Positions 51,354 to 61,334 are shown, numbered from the stretch's first letter. The stretch: 64,000 nucleotides of DNA from Gillisia sp. CAL575 (GCF_000403785.1 NZ_APHJ01000054.1:1-64000); one strand, 5' to 3'. Numbers and translations are program-made. The notes: generated by a model from the sequence alone, not told the origin.

Positions 51354-51663
51354 TTAGATTTTGAACAGGACTTAAATAAATTACTAGTTGTATCCAATAA
51401 ATTACAAAAATCTGAAGTGAATATTATTTTAAAAAACATAGATCTTTTAATATTAGATAAAAGGATCTCTGGAGTAGATGGGCTTTTAATATGTAAAAAG
51501 TCAGTAATATCGAACATACTTCAAAAGTAAAAATAATTATGACAACTACACTTATGTAATGCCAAGGCAGTGTTCATGGAAGCTGGCGCAAATTCATTTT
51601 TTGACCAAGCCATTCGATATAGATAAATTATATGAAGATGTGTTTGGTGTTATGAATTCCTAA
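51354..51663 (+). pseudogene. Decayed second receiver-domain gene
   Basis: Out-of-frame pieces match the intact receiver at 50827 in order. LDFEQDLNKLLVVSNK...VNIILKNIDLLILDKRISGVDG is in one frame from 51354. A shift near 51503 gives NIEHTSKVKIIMTTTL, stopped at 51557. A shift near 51558 gives NAKAVFMEAGANSF. A last one near 51598 gives FLTKPFDIDKLYEDV and a TAA at 51661. At least three shifts show decay of a duplicated receiver. Possible N-terminal remains (KIVLIVADGKLVLRI) occur near 51208. The rest of 51196-51765 shows no gene. Confidence 0.87.
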
Positions 51664-51743
51664 TATCAAGAAATGCAAATTTTGATTTTTATATAATTGA
51701 ATTTTAATATTAACTTAGATTTTTAAATCTGTAGTTAAAAAAT

Positions 51744-51751
51744 TACATTTG
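51744..51751 (+). promoter_or_regulatory. -7 box (TACATTTG) for aroC
   Basis: An exact TAnnTTTG box 15 bp before the aroC ATG, giving a leader of only some 8 nt. No TTG at -33. Confidence 0.45.
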
Positions 51752-51765
51752 TTAAAAATCGGTCT

Positions 51766-52830
51766 ATGGCGGGGAACTCCTTTGGGAAACTATTCAAACT
51801 AACTACATTCGGAGAATCACATGGACCTGCTATTGGTGGAATTATAGATGGCTGTCCTGCTGGGATTACTTTAGATCTAGATAAAATTCAGGAGGATCTC
51901 AATAAAAGAAAGCCTGGCCAATCTGCAATTGTAACTCAACGCAAAGAACCAGACACTGTTGTTTTTCTCTCTGGGATCTTTGAGGGTGTAACAACCGGTA
52001 CGCCTATTGGGTTTACTATTGAAAATGCCAATCAAAAATCTAATGACTATTCTCATATAAAAGATGCGTTTAGACCTTCTCACGCAGATTATACATATTC
52101 AGAAAAATATGGAATACGAGATTATAGAGGTGGAGGACGTTCTTCGGCTAGGGAAACTGCATGCAGAGTTGTTGGAGGTGCAGTTGCTAAGCAACTTATA
52201 AAAGATATTGAAATAGTGGCATTTACCGCTTCAGTAGGTGAATTGAAATTAGATAAGGAAACAGATGAATTAGATTTCAGTTTAATTGAATCCAATCCCG
52301 TGCGTTGTCCAGATCCTGAGACAGCTGCTAACATGGAAACCTATATAAAAGAGATTAGATCTCAAGGAGATACTGTAGGTGGTACCGTAAAATGCATTAT
52401 TAAAAATGTACCTATTGGTTTGGGAGAACCGGTTTTCGATAAATTACATGCTAGTTTAGGGCAAGCAATGCTTTCTATTAATGCTGTAAAAGGATTTGAA
52501 TTTGGTAGCGGATTTGAAGGTACCAAATTAAAAGGTAGTGAGCATAATGATCTTTTTAATCAGGATGGTTCTACAAAAACAAATCTAAGCGGCGGCATTC
52601 AAGGAGGTATATCTAACGGTATGGATATTTATTTTAATGTAGCATTTAAGCCTGTAGCTACTATTATGCAAAAACAAGAAACTATAAATTCTAAAGGGGA
52701 ATTTGTTGAAATGCAGGGAAAAGGAAGACATGATCCTTGTGTAGTTCCAAGAGCAATTCCTATAGTGGAAGCAATGGCAGCATTAGTGCTAGCAGATTTT
52801 TGGTTGCAAAATAAAGTATCAAAAATATAA
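51766..52830 (+). CDS. aroC: Chorismate synthase
   Basis: A 354-residue FMN-dependent enzyme making chorismate from 5-enolpyruvylshikimate-3-phosphate, the last shared step of aromatic amino acid synthesis. Signatures are [33 protein letters not shown] and the late [11 protein letters not shown]. Full length. Nearby genes do not suggest an aro operon. Confidence 0.97.
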   Translation: MAGNSFGKLFKLTTFGESHGPAIGGIIDGCPAGITLDLDKIQEDLNKRKPGQSAIVTQRKEPDTVVFLSGIFEGVTTGTPIGFTIENANQKSNDYSHIKDAFRPSHADYTYSEKYGIRDYRGGGRSSARETACRVVGGAVAKQLIKDIEIVAFTASVGELKLDKETDELDFSLIESNPVRCPDPETAANMETYIKEIRSQGDTVGGTVKCIIKNVPIGLGEPVFDKLHASLGQAMLSINAVKGFEFGSGFEGTKLKGSEHNDLFNQDGSTKTNLSGGIQGGISNGMDIYFNVAFKPVATIMQKQETINSKGEFVEMQGKGRHDPCVVPRAIPIVEAMAALVLADFWLQNKVSKI

Positions 52831-52839
52831 AGCAGTAAT

Positions 52840-52858
52840 CTCGTGGAAAATTCACGAG
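52840..52858 (+). terminator. Weak hairpin after aroC
   Basis: CTCGTG (52840-52845) pairs with CACGAG (52853-52858) over a 7-base loop, with a short T-run (52862-52865). It may act as a terminator for aroC. Confidence 0.4.
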
Positions 52859-52953
52859 GTATTTTCCGATGTTTCGGGCCAAAATATTTTTAAAAGTCCG
52901 GGGCAAGTCTCGGGGAATTATATCCTCCATGGGGAATTAAAGCAAGAAATACA

Positions 52954-54276
52954 ATGAAAAAATTAGCATTGCACTGGCAAATTTTATTAGGAATGCTCTT
53001 TGGGGTACTTTTCGCATTAGTATTAACCAATTTTAGTTGGGGCCCAGATTTTGTGGAAGACTGGATCAAGCCTTTTGGAAACATATTTATAAATTCCCTA
53101 AAATTAATTGCAGTTCCATTAATTCTAGCATCTTTAATTAAAGGGATCTCAGATCTAAAGGATATTTCCAAATTATCCCAGATGGGAACCAGAACTATTG
53201 TAACCTATATTATAACTACCGTTATTGCTGTTTCTATTGGACTGGGACTTGTAAATCTTATAAAACCAGGAAGTGCCATAAGTGAGGAAACCAGAACAGA
53301 TCTTATTACCAGTTATGAAACTGATGCTTCCGTAAGAATTGCAGATGCTCAAAAGCAAAAAGATGCTGGACCTTTACAAGCTTTAGAAGACATTGTTCCT
53401 AGTAATATTTTTGGTGCAGCTAGCGATAATGGTAATATGCTACAGGTTATTTTCTTTGCTATTTTCTTCGGAATTGGTTTGATCCTGATTCCCGAAGAAG
53501 TAGGAAAACCTGTAAAAGACTTTTTCGATGGTTTTAATGAAGTCATCTTAAAAATGATCGATCTTATTATGCTTGCTGCTCCTTATGGTGTATTTGCTTT
53601 GCTGGCTGCCTTAGTTGTAGAATCACCAAGCGCCGATCTTTTCGCGGCATTGGCTATGTATGCCTTGACTGTATTAATAGGTCTAGCCTTGATGATTGGA
53701 TTCTATATTCTTATTGTCTGGATCTTCACTAAAAATAAACCAGGTTTTTTCTTAAACGGAATTGCTCCAGCTCAATTATTAGCTTTTTCAACAAGTTCCA
53801 GTGCTGCAACCTTGCCTGTGACAATGGAAAGGGTAGAAGAGCATCTTGGAGTACATAAAGAAGTTACAAGTTTTGTACTGCCAATTGGTGCTACCATAAA
53901 TATGGATGGTACCAGTCTTTATCAAGCAGTGGCTGCAGTATTTATTGCACAAGCCTTTGGAATAGATCTTAGTATTGGAGCTCAATTAGGAATTATAGTA
54001 ACGGCTACCTTAGCTTCTATTGGATCGGCAGCTGTTCCTGGTGCAGGAATGGTAATGTTGGTAATTGTACTTGCTCAAGCAGGAATTCCAGAAGCTGGTT
54101 TAGCCCTAATCTTTGCTATAGATAGACCTTTAGATATGTGTAGAACAACTGTGAATGTTACGGGAGATGCTGCTGTGTCTATGTTAGTTGCAAAATCTGT
54201 AGATAAATTAGGTCCTCCTAATGTTAAGGATTGGGATGATAATTATAAGAAATCTGGAGATAAGGAAATGGCTTAA
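52954..54276 (+). CDS. Dicarboxylate/amino acid:cation symporter (DAACS)
   Basis: A 440-residue inner-membrane carrier with about eight transmembrane helices and two re-entrant loops. Signature motifs are the serine-rich STSSSAATLP and ATINMDGTSLY, followed by DRPLDMCRTTVNVTGDA, typical of GltP/DctA proteins. It would import glutamate, aspartate or C4-dicarboxylates with Na+ or H+. The exact substrate is not determined. Confidence 0.92.
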   Translation: MKKLALHWQILLGMLFGVLFALVLTNFSWGPDFVEDWIKPFGNIFINSLKLIAVPLILASLIKGISDLKDISKLSQMGTRTIVTYIITTVIAVSIGLGLVNLIKPGSAISEETRTDLITSYETDASVRIADAQKQKDAGPLQALEDIVPSNIFGAASDNGNMLQVIFFAIFFGIGLILIPEEVGKPVKDFFDGFNEVILKMIDLIMLAAPYGVFALLAALVVESPSADLFAALAMYALTVLIGLALMIGFYILIVWIFTKNKPGFFLNGIAPAQLLAFSTSSSAATLPVTMERVEEHLGVHKEVTSFVLPIGATINMDGTSLYQAVAAVFIAQAFGIDLSIGAQLGIIVTATLASIGSAAVPGAGMVMLVIVLAQAGIPEAGLALIFAIDRPLDMCRTTVNVTGDAAVSMLVAKSVDKLGPPNVKDWDDNYKKSGDKEMA

Positions 54277-54345
54277 TAAAAAAGGCTATTAAAAAGTACC
54301 GTATATTCTAAAGAGATTGTGTTTTAGTTTATTCCTTTACTCTTC

Positions 54346-54419
54346 ACCCTGAATTCATTTCAGGGTCTCAAAACATTATTGACTTATAGAGTTATAAGAT
54401 TCTGAAACAAGTTCAGAAT
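54346..54419. repeat. Pair of REP-like palindromes
   Basis: ACCCTGAA (54346-54353) pairs with TTCAGGGT (54359-54366). ATTCTGAA (54399-54406) pairs with TTCAGAAT (54412-54419). They are the same class as the elements at 4901-4987 and within the 187-bp units. The 190-bp gap 54277-54466 holds no gene. Confidence 0.72.
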
Positions 54420-54466
54420 GATGAAGTTTTTTAATTAATAATACTTTAAATAAACACTTTCTTATT

Positions 54467-54886
54467 TTAATCTAGAAACTTCGCTTTCAACTCCGGTGTA
54501 GGGATCATACAAGATTCTTTCTTGCCAAACCAATTATATCTATTAGCTGCCACTATATTATATACTCCATCCCTAATAAAATCTGGAAGAAATGAGAAAT
54601 AACTCAATAGTGAATAGCCACCAGAAAGTTCTTTAGCTATTTTTAACGCGGCAGTAGATTTTTCATAATAAGCAACTCCAGGCTCAATCAAGATAATACT
54701 ATCCAATACTTCTGGATCTATATTTCTTTCTGAAACCATTTTTCTACCTAAATCGCTCTGTAGAGACGCGAACCTAAAAACATCTTTTTTATCATGTTCA
54801 ATAACAAAATTGATAGCATTATTGCAAAGATTGCAAACGCCATCAAATAGGATGATCTTCTTATTTTCTGGTAATACAGCTTCCAT
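54467..54886 (-). CDS. DCC1-like thiol-disulfide oxidoreductase family protein (DUF393)
   Basis: A 139-residue thioredoxin-like protein with the defining D-G-V-C18-N-L-C21 motif near the N-terminus (LFDGVCNLC) and SLQSDLG. The function is not established in most homologues. It starts 1 bp after the mutS2 stop and is probably co-transcribed. Confidence 0.9.
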   Translation of the reverse strand: MEAVLPENKKIILFDGVCNLCNNAINFVIEHDKKDVFRFASLQSDLGRKMVSERNIDPEVLDSIILIEPGVAYYEKSTAALKIAKELSGGYSLLSYFSFLPDFIRDGVYNIVAANRYNWFGKKESCMIPTPELKAKFLD

Positions 54887-54887
54887 T

Positions 54888-57077
54888 TTATTTTTTATTT
54901 TTCGCCGGTTGTACTAGTTCTAACTGGTTTAGATCCACATTAGTTGTAAACATGCCATAATTTACAATGGCTTTTCCTTTTTCAATTTTGTCTATAGATC
55001 CAACTGCACGACCATCTTCCATGCGAACTCTGTCTCCAATTTTTAAGGATACTTTCGGTTTATTTGCCTCTTTTTTCTGCTGAATCGCTTCAGTTTTCTT
55101 TTCTTCTTTTTTGCGTTCCCTTATAACTTCAACCGTTTTCTCGGCTTCTTGTATTACTTTTTTCTCCTTAATTTTTTTAACCTTAATTTCCTTAGGAGTT
55201 GCTTTTACACGTTTTGAATTTTCTATCTCCACAATCTTCATAAATTCACCAATAAGATCTTTTTTCTTTTTATTGCTGAAATATTTTTCGCTTAAATCAT
55301 TGATCTTCTGACCAAGATAAATTAAGCGCTGATTGCTATCATACAATTCCTGATAGCTTTCTAATTTTTGCTGAATCTTTGTATTGGTTTCTTCCAACTT
55401 ATCTTTTTGCTGAGATGCCTTCAATTCCTTACTTTTTAAGGAGTCGGTAGTTTTTTGAAGCTTACTGCGTTCTCGTTGAAGATCTGCAATACTCTTATCA
55501 AACCTAATCTTTCCACGTTCTACTTTCTTTTTAGAACGATTTATAAGGCTATACGGAATCCCGTTTTTCTGAGCCACTTCAAAAGTAAAAGAACTTCCTG
55601 CTTCACCAAGATGTAATTTAAAAAGAGGTTCTAATGTTCTAGAATCAAACATCATATTGGCATTGCTCATATATGGCAATTCATTTGCCAACATCTTTAA
55701 ATTGGTATAGTGAGTTGTTAAGATCCCAAAAGATTCACGTTCATAGAATACTTCCAAAAAGGTTTCAGCTAAAGCACCACCTAATTCTGGGTCACTTCCA
55801 GTTCCAAATTCATCTATAAGAAATAAGGTTTTCTCATCACATTTTTTCAGAAAATAATTCATGTTCTTTAGGCGATAACTATATGTACTTAAATGATTCT
55901 CAATAGATTGATTATCCCCTATATCTGTCAATATTTTATCGAAAAGACAAACCCGACTATATTCATGCACCGGAATTAAAATTCCGCTTTGTAACATGAT
56001 TTGAAGCAAACCAACCGTCTTAAGAGTGATACTTTTACCTCCAGCATTAGGGCCAGAAATAACTATAATTCGTTCTTCTTTGGAAAGTTCAATGTTCTGA
56101 GGATGTGTCTTTTCACCAGATTTAAGATTATTCCTGTAAAGTAATGGATGATAGGCATCCTTAATGAAAAGTTCTCGCTCCTTCGTGATCTTTGGTAATA
56201 AACCATTGATGAGTCGTGCATATTTCGCTTTTGCGGCAATTACGTCAATCTCGCTAAGAAGTTCCTGATATTCCTTTAATAGCTCTGTGTAGGGCACTAA
56301 GAACAAAGTAAGTTCCTTTAAAATCCTGTCTATTTCTTCTTTTTCCTCATATTCCAGATTATTTAATTCTCTGGTATGATTTAACGTAGCTTCCGGTTGA
56401 ATATATACAATACTTCCAGTTTTAGAGTTACCTAAAATTCCCCCTTTCACTTTCTTACGGTGCATTGCAGAAACTGCCAATACTCTAATATTATCTACAA
56501 CACTTTCTTTTATTTCATCTAAATAGCCATAGCCACTATATTTGGAAAGCGCATTGGTAAAACTCGAATTTATCTGGCCCTTTACCAAATTCATCGCTCT
56601 ACGAGTGTTTAGTAATAGAGGTGAAGCATTATCTTTTACATCCCCGAACCTATCAATTACTTCATCTATTCTTTCAATTAGAACTTTGGTATATTCTACC
56701 TCTTCTGTAGTTCTATATAAACTTGGGTAAAGTTCTTTGAATTTATTAAAAAATCGGAGTTGATCATTTACAGCTTGAGAAAGGCTTGAGATCTTCCTAA
56801 AACCGCCAATTTCTAGAACTGCATTTTCTATTCCTAAGAGTTTTAATTCTCTGTGTACAGCATCAAAACCATGATTTGGTATTTTACTGTCTTGCATATA
56901 AGAACTCACATATTCGTTAGTCTGATTAAGACCAAATATAGTATCATCATAAGAATTAAACGGAACAATTTCCAAAGCCTTTTCTATTCCCATTGAAGTG
57001 GTACACAACTCACTTATTTGTATTCTAACAGTAGGAAACTCTAGATCTTGGAGACTTTTCGATGCGATTTTTATCAT
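54888..57077 (-). CDS. mutS2: MutS2-family protein without the Smr domain
   Basis: A 729-residue MutS-like ATPase. Walker A is GPNAGGKSI (342-350), and the Walker B region is LFLIDEFGTGSDP, followed by coiled coils (about 520-600) and a KOW-like strand segment (IGDRVRMEDGRAVGSIDKIE). The C-terminus ends there: the Smr endonuclease domain usual in MutS2 (about 80 residues) is absent. It may act in recombination control or ribosome rescue, but the nuclease function is unlikely. Confidence 0.9.
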   Translation of the reverse strand: MIKIASKSLQDLEFPTVRIQISELCTTSMGIEKALEIVPFNSYDDTIFGLNQTNEYVSSYMQDSKIPNHGFDAVHRELKLLGIENAVLEIGGFRKISSLSQAVNDQLRFFNKFKELYPSLYRTTEEVEYTKVLIERIDEVIDRFGDVKDNASPLLLNTRRAMNLVKGQINSSFTNALSKYSGYGYLDEIKESVVDNIRVLAVSAMHRKKVKGGILGNSKTGSIVYIQPEATLNHTRELNNLEYEEKEEIDRILKELTLFLVPYTELLKEYQELLSEIDVIAAKAKYARLINGLLPKITKERELFIKDAYHPLLYRNNLKSGEKTHPQNIELSKEERIIVISGPNAGGKSITLKTVGLLQIMLQSGILIPVHEYSRVCLFDKILTDIGDNQSIENHLSTYSYRLKNMNYFLKKCDEKTLFLIDEFGTGSDPELGGALAETFLEVFYERESFGILTTHYTNLKMLANELPYMSNANMMFDSRTLEPLFKLHLGEAGSSFTFEVAQKNGIPYSLINRSKKKVERGKIRFDKSIADLQRERSKLQKTTDSLKSKELKASQQKDKLEETNTKIQQKLESYQELYDSNQRLIYLGQKINDLSEKYFSNKKKKDLIGEFMKIVEIENSKRVKATPKEIKVKKIKEKKVIQEAEKTVEVIRERKKEEKKTEAIQQKKEANKPKVSLKIGDRVRMEDGRAVGSIDKIEKGKAIVNYGMFTTNVDLNQLELVQPAKNKK

Positions 57078-57090
57078 AGTAATTTTTCCC

Positions 57091-57098
57091 TAATTTTG
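57091..57098 (+). promoter_or_regulatory. -7 box (TAATTTTG) for ung
   Basis: An exact TAnnTTTG box on the plus strand, 26 bp before the ung ATG. A second exact box for mutS2 lies on the other strand at 57113-57106 (TAAATTTG), so the two promoters overlap back to back. Confidence 0.5.
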
Positions 57099-57105
57099 GG
57101 TTTTA

Positions 57106-57113
57106 CAAATTTA
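57106..57113 (-). promoter_or_regulatory. -7 box (TAAATTTG) for mutS2
   Basis: An exact box on the minus strand, 28 bp before the mutS2 ATG at 57077. It is 8 bp from the oppositely directed ung box. Confidence 0.5.
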
Positions 57114-57124
57114 CTTAAATTATA

Positions 57125-57793
57125 ATGAAGCTCACTATCCATAACAGTTGGAAAAAGATACTAAATGATGAATTTAGTAAACCTTATTTCCATGATATAA
57201 TAGATTTTGTCTCTGCAGAATATAAAAATAATACCTGTTACCCAGAACAGGATCATATTTTTGAAGCCTTTAACAAAACAACTTTAGATAATGTAAAGGT
57301 GGTAATAATAGGGCAGGACCCATATCATGGAATTGGGCAAGCAAACGGACTGTGTTTTTCAGTAAATGATGGAATTGCAAATCCGCCATCATTAAAAAAT
57401 ATTTTTAAGGCGTTGGAATCTGATCTTGGGGAATCTGTTGACACACAAAATGGGAATCTTGAAAAATGGGCAAAACAAGGAGTATTATTATTGAACTCGG
57501 TATTAACTGTTAGAGGTGGCGATGCAGGATCTCATCAAAACAAAGGATGGGAAAAATTTACAGATGCTGTTATAAAAATTCTTTCTGAAGAAAAGGAACA
57601 CCTTGTTTTTCTACTATGGGGCGGTTATGCAAAAAAGAAAGGAAGAAAGATAGACATTTCAAAACATTTGGTCTTAAACAGCGGACACCCTTCTCCATTA
57701 AGCGCAAACAGGGGTTATTGGTTTGGAAATAAACATTTTAGCCAAACTAATAAGTATCTAATTGATAATGAAATATTCCCGATTAAATGGTAA
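57125..57793 (+). CDS. ung: Uracil-DNA glycosylase
   Basis: A 222-residue family-1 uracil-DNA glycosylase that removes uracil from DNA. The catalytic water-activating motif GQDPYHG (63-69, D65) is intact, as is LNSGHPSPLS with the catalytic histidine. The length is normal. It ends 1 bp from the converging outer-membrane protein gene. Confidence 0.97.
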   Translation: MKLTIHNSWKKILNDEFSKPYFHDIIDFVSAEYKNNTCYPEQDHIFEAFNKTTLDNVKVVIIGQDPYHGIGQANGLCFSVNDGIANPPSLKNIFKALESDLGESVDTQNGNLEKWAKQGVLLLNSVLTVRGGDAGSHQNKGWEKFTDAVIKILSEEKEHLVFLLWGGYAKKKGRKIDISKHLVLNSGHPSPLSANRGYWFGNKHFSQTNKYLIDNEIFPIKW

Positions 57794-57794
57794 T

Positions 57795-58391
57795 CTAAAA
57801 TCTAAAACCAAGATTCACATTAAATTGTCCAACAACCGTTGGAGAATCATCACTAAATAAATTTCGTCCAATTCCGGTACTTAAATCTAGAAAGAAACCT
57901 TGTTTAGAAACAAATTTTCCACCTAAACCAAAGCCTAGAGCAAAGTCTGTGTAATTTTTCTTTTCACGATTGGAGTAGTAGATATCATCAACATAGTAAT
58001 CATTATATTGAGAGTATTCACCAGACGAAATCATTGCGAGGCCATTTACGTAAAAGCCCCATGCAGTACGATCTCCAAAGAAATGTTTGTACTTTCCTGT
58101 TAGGGAAACATCTTTGTTAAAAGCATCACCAATGTCTTCATTATCTCTATCCAGCGCAAGAACGAAGGCTTCGACCGCCCAGCTAGAACTCTGATTAATT
58201 ATACGTTCATAAGCAACATCCAGTGCTCCAAATGCAACCAAGTTGAGAGTTCCAATACTTAATTCATTTTTAGCGATGTCCCTTTTATATACTTCTTCCG
58301 AAGAAGTAGTTTTAGTAGTTTCAGTTTTTTCTTGAGAGAAACTTAAAAATGAAGAAATTATAAACAGGGGAAGTAGAAGCTGATTTTTCAT
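57795..58391 (-). CDS. Outer-membrane beta-barrel protein (DUF3575-like)
   Basis: A 198-residue protein with a signal peptide (about 1-19, ending SFSQ). The body has beta-barrel strands beginning NELSIGTLNLVAFGALDVAYERI and ends in NVNLGFRF, with a C-terminal aromatic. It resembles DUF3575. Its function is unknown. Confidence 0.82.
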   Translation of the reverse strand: MKNQLLLPLFIISSFLSFSQEKTETTKTTSSEEVYKRDIAKNELSIGTLNLVAFGALDVAYERIINQSSSWAVEAFVLALDRDNEDIGDAFNKDVSLTGKYKHFFGDRTAWGFYVNGLAMISSGEYSQYNDYYVDDIYYSNREKKNYTDFALGFGLGGKFVSKQGFFLDLSTGIGRNLFSDDSPTVVGQFNVNLGFRF

Positions 58392-58425
58392 GTAAGTCTT
58401 TAGAATTGGGATGATTTTTAAAAGA

Positions 58426-59277
58426 CTACAAATTATAAATTAATTTAGAAACAGCGAGTTTTTCAGTAATTAAATTTAAATTTAATAAATGGGTTTGGAT
58501 ATTCTCAATCTCTTCTACTGTTAACTGGGATTCACTCCAAGAGGTAATATTTAACCATTCTTTAATATCCTCCGGTTTTTGATCATATCTCTTTGCTAGT
58601 ATCGATTCAATTTCAGGTATCTCTTTAAAACTGATAGTCTTTGTATTTATTACTTTCAGCATTTCTCTAACTGCATCCTTTTTATTTTCTAAAACCTCTT
58701 CTCTAACTGCGATTACAAAACATGGCCATGGAGTAGGGCATTCCCCAACACGTCTAAAGGTACCATTGTCTACCAAAGGTTTTGTTGTGAATCTCTCCCA
58801 CATAAAATATTGTGCAGTGTCTTGAGCAAGAGCATTTACGGCACCATCAATGTCTCCAACAATTTCAAATTCTAAAGATTTAGTATCCCATTTAAGCTTT
58901 TCAGCATTTATATAAGCCATTAGATGAGAACCAGATCCCATTCTGGAAATGGCTGCTTTAGTGTCTTTAAGCTCCTCTACAGATTTATAAGGAGAACTAG
59001 CATCTACGTGTATTCCCCAGATTAAAGGAGAATGCACATATGTTTGCACAATTTTAGAAGGATTCCCTGCAATGATATCTTTGATGATACCTTCAGTCAA
59101 AATAATGGCAACATCTATTTCCTTATTTCTCAATGCAGCATTCATCGCGCCAGTTCCTCCTGGAAAGCTGTGCCACTCGATATGTAAATGATCATATTTA
59201 AAATCTCCATCTTCTATAGCAAGATGCCAAGGAAGGTTGAAATGCTCTGGAACTCCACCAACTCTAAGTGTTCTCAT
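58426..59277 (-). CDS. Cytosolic periplasmic-binding-protein-like protein
   Basis: A 283-residue protein with the type II periplasmic-binding fold: LRVGGVPEHFNLPWHLA at the N-terminus, then GTGAMNAALRNKEIDVAIILTEG, similar to SsuA/THI5-type proteins. There is no signal peptide or lipobox, so it should be cytosolic, and no ABC permease or ATPase gene lies nearby. Related cytosolic proteins are known in yeast without an assigned role. Its start overlaps the ppk1 stop by 1 bp (TAATG), so the two are co-transcribed. Confidence 0.78.
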   Translation of the reverse strand: MRTLRVGGVPEHFNLPWHLAIEDGDFKYDHLHIEWHSFPGGTGAMNAALRNKEIDVAIILTEGIIKDIIAGNPSKIVQTYVHSPLIWGIHVDASSPYKSVEELKDTKAAISRMGSGSHLMAYINAEKLKWDTKSLEFEIVGDIDGAVNALAQDTAQYFMWERFTTKPLVDNGTFRRVGECPTPWPCFVIAVREEVLENKKDAVREMLKVINTKTISFKEIPEIESILAKRYDQKPEDIKEWLNITSWSESQLTVEEIENIQTHLLNLNLITEKLAVSKLIYNL

Positions 59278-61319
59278 TATTTACTGTGTTTGTGTTTTAA
59301 ATATTCGTAAATCTCATATTGAGAACGAATTGCTTTTTCACCAGCTTTTTTCGCAACATAGTTATTTGATTCATTTTTATCCTGAATCCGTGCCTTTACA
59401 TTGTCACTTAATTGAATTTTTAAAATATCCTTAAATTCTTGTGCGATATCTTCATCAAAAATAGGAGTAATAACCTCTATCCTTCTATCTAGATTTCTTC
59501 CCATCCAATCTGCACTTCCAAAAAATATTTGCTCATCCCCATTATTTTCAAAAAGATAGATTCTTCCATGTTCTAAGAATCGATCTATAATACTTGTAAT
59601 ATAAATATTCTCGCTCATCCCTTTAACTCCAGGGATAAGACTTGTAAACCCACGAATTAACAAGCGTATTTTTACACCGGCATTGCTGGCTTTATATAGA
59701 AGTTCGATCATTTCCTCGTCTTCCAAACTATTCATCTTTGCAACTATGGAAGCTTTTTTACCTTCCAATGCAAATTGAATTTCATTCATTATTAATTTGG
59801 TAAAATTTCTACGAGTAGAGAATGGAGAAATGAATAGGTGTTTTTCTCTGGGAACTATCAATTTCCCGTCTAAGACTTTAAAGATTCTATCCAATTCTTT
59901 GGTTACTCTTTTATCTGCAGTAAAAATTGCGTGGTCACAATAGATCTTGGAAGTCTTACTATTAAAATTACCAGTTCCAATGTATGCGTATCTTTTCGAC
60001 TTCCCATTTTCACGTCTTTTTACTAACATGATCTTGGAGTGAACTTTTATTTTAGGATAACTATAAATGACTTTGGCTCCTTTTTCTTCAAACTTTCTTC
60101 CCCAAACTATATTATTAGCTTCATCAAATCTTGCTTTGGCTTCTACGAATATGGTAACCTTTATTCCATTTTCTATTGCCTTGATAAGGCTAGAGGTTAA
60201 TTGAGATTCATCTGCAACTCTATACAAAGATATTTTAATTGCCTCTACATCTGGATCTGATGCAGCTTGCTCCAAAAATTTCTCTACATAATTAAAAGAC
60301 ATGAATGGGAAATGCAAAGACTGATCTTTCTGTGCTATAGCCTGAAAATAATCTTCAGTATTCCCCAAAACATTATGTTTCAAGGCAGGAAGCTCTTCAA
60401 AATGTAATTTCGGATTATTAGATGGGTCTGGAAATGAAAAGAAATCACTGAAGTTATGATATCTCCCTCCTGGCATCATATCAATCTTTCCAAGGTTTAG
60501 AAGTTTACGTAATTTCTTATGTACTACTTTATCTATATCTGCATCATAAAGCAACCGAGTAGCTTGTCCATCTGTACGTTGAGCCAAAGATGCATAAATT
60601 TTTTCAGCTAAAACTCCCTCAAATTCATCTTCAATGTAGAGTTCTGCATCTCGAGACATTTTTATTTCAAAGATCCCCGATACAGATTCTTTAGGAAAGA
60701 TTTCGGGAATCATATTTCTAATAATATCATCCAGAAATGTGATTGTATTATTATTAAACTGAACGAATCGACCACACTCTTTAGTAGGAATATTAACAAT
60801 GCCTAGTTTATTTTCATCTTTAAACGTAACCACAAAATATAGGACATTATTAGTAAGAAATAATTCAGAATCTTTATTGAGGTCAATGATCTCAGGCTTT
60901 AAAAATTCAGTAACCTTATCCTTATAATATTTTTTAGCATGCACATGTTGAGCCTCATCAAATACTTCAGACTCTATTAAATAGATTCCATTTTCAGCTA
61001 ATTGAGGAATGATTTGTTCGTGAAAGATTTCCCCGAATTTGTTTTGCTGAAGTTTAACTTCCTCTAAAATTTGCTTGGTGAATTTATTAGGGCGTAGTGC
61101 TAGTTTTTTACGAATGCTCTTTTCAACTTTTTTAATCTGGCGCAATTGTGATACTCGTACTCTAAAGTATTCATCTAAGTTGGAAGAAAAAATAGCCAGA
61201 AATTTTAGCCTTTCATAAAGCGGATTTATATCGTCTTCAGCTTCCTGTAATACTCGTTCATTAAAACTCAACCAATTTAGGTCTCGATGTCTTAAACGAG
61301 TTTCTGTAGATGCTAGCAT
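59277..61319 (-). CDS. ppk1: Polyphosphate kinase 1
   Basis: A 680-residue enzyme making polyphosphate from ATP. Domains in order are the N-terminal helical domain (LSFNERVLQEA), the head, and two phospholipase-D-like catalytic halves, with the phosphorylated histidine in VHSKIMLVKR and the ATP-site segment FRVRVSQ. The start is set at the ATG at 61319; a TTG at 61337 would put the start inside the -7 box at 61335-61342. A short leader of about 9 nt results. Confidence 0.95.
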   Translation of the reverse strand: MLASTETRLRHRDLNWLSFNERVLQEAEDDINPLYERLKFLAIFSSNLDEYFRVRVSQLRQIKKVEKSIRKKLALRPNKFTKQILEEVKLQQNKFGEIFHEQIIPQLAENGIYLIESEVFDEAQHVHAKKYYKDKVTEFLKPEIIDLNKDSELFLTNNVLYFVVTFKDENKLGIVNIPTKECGRFVQFNNNTITFLDDIIRNMIPEIFPKESVSGIFEIKMSRDAELYIEDEFEGVLAEKIYASLAQRTDGQATRLLYDADIDKVVHKKLRKLLNLGKIDMMPGGRYHNFSDFFSFPDPSNNPKLHFEELPALKHNVLGNTEDYFQAIAQKDQSLHFPFMSFNYVEKFLEQAASDPDVEAIKISLYRVADESQLTSSLIKAIENGIKVTIFVEAKARFDEANNIVWGRKFEEKGAKVIYSYPKIKVHSKIMLVKRRENGKSKRYAYIGTGNFNSKTSKIYCDHAIFTADKRVTKELDRIFKVLDGKLIVPREKHLFISPFSTRRNFTKLIMNEIQFALEGKKASIVAKMNSLEDEEMIELLYKASNAGVKIRLLIRGFTSLIPGVKGMSENIYITSIIDRFLEHGRIYLFENNGDEQIFFGSADWMGRNLDRRIEVITPIFDEDIAQEFKDILKIQLSDNVKARIQDKNESNNYVAKKAGEKAIRSQYEIYEYLKHKHSK

Positions 61320-61334
61320 AGGGATGTTTTTTAA

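Noticed and set aside
51326-51517. Minus-strand open frame of 63 codons
   Set aside because: It is antisense to the decayed receiver gene, whose plus-strand matches are much stronger.
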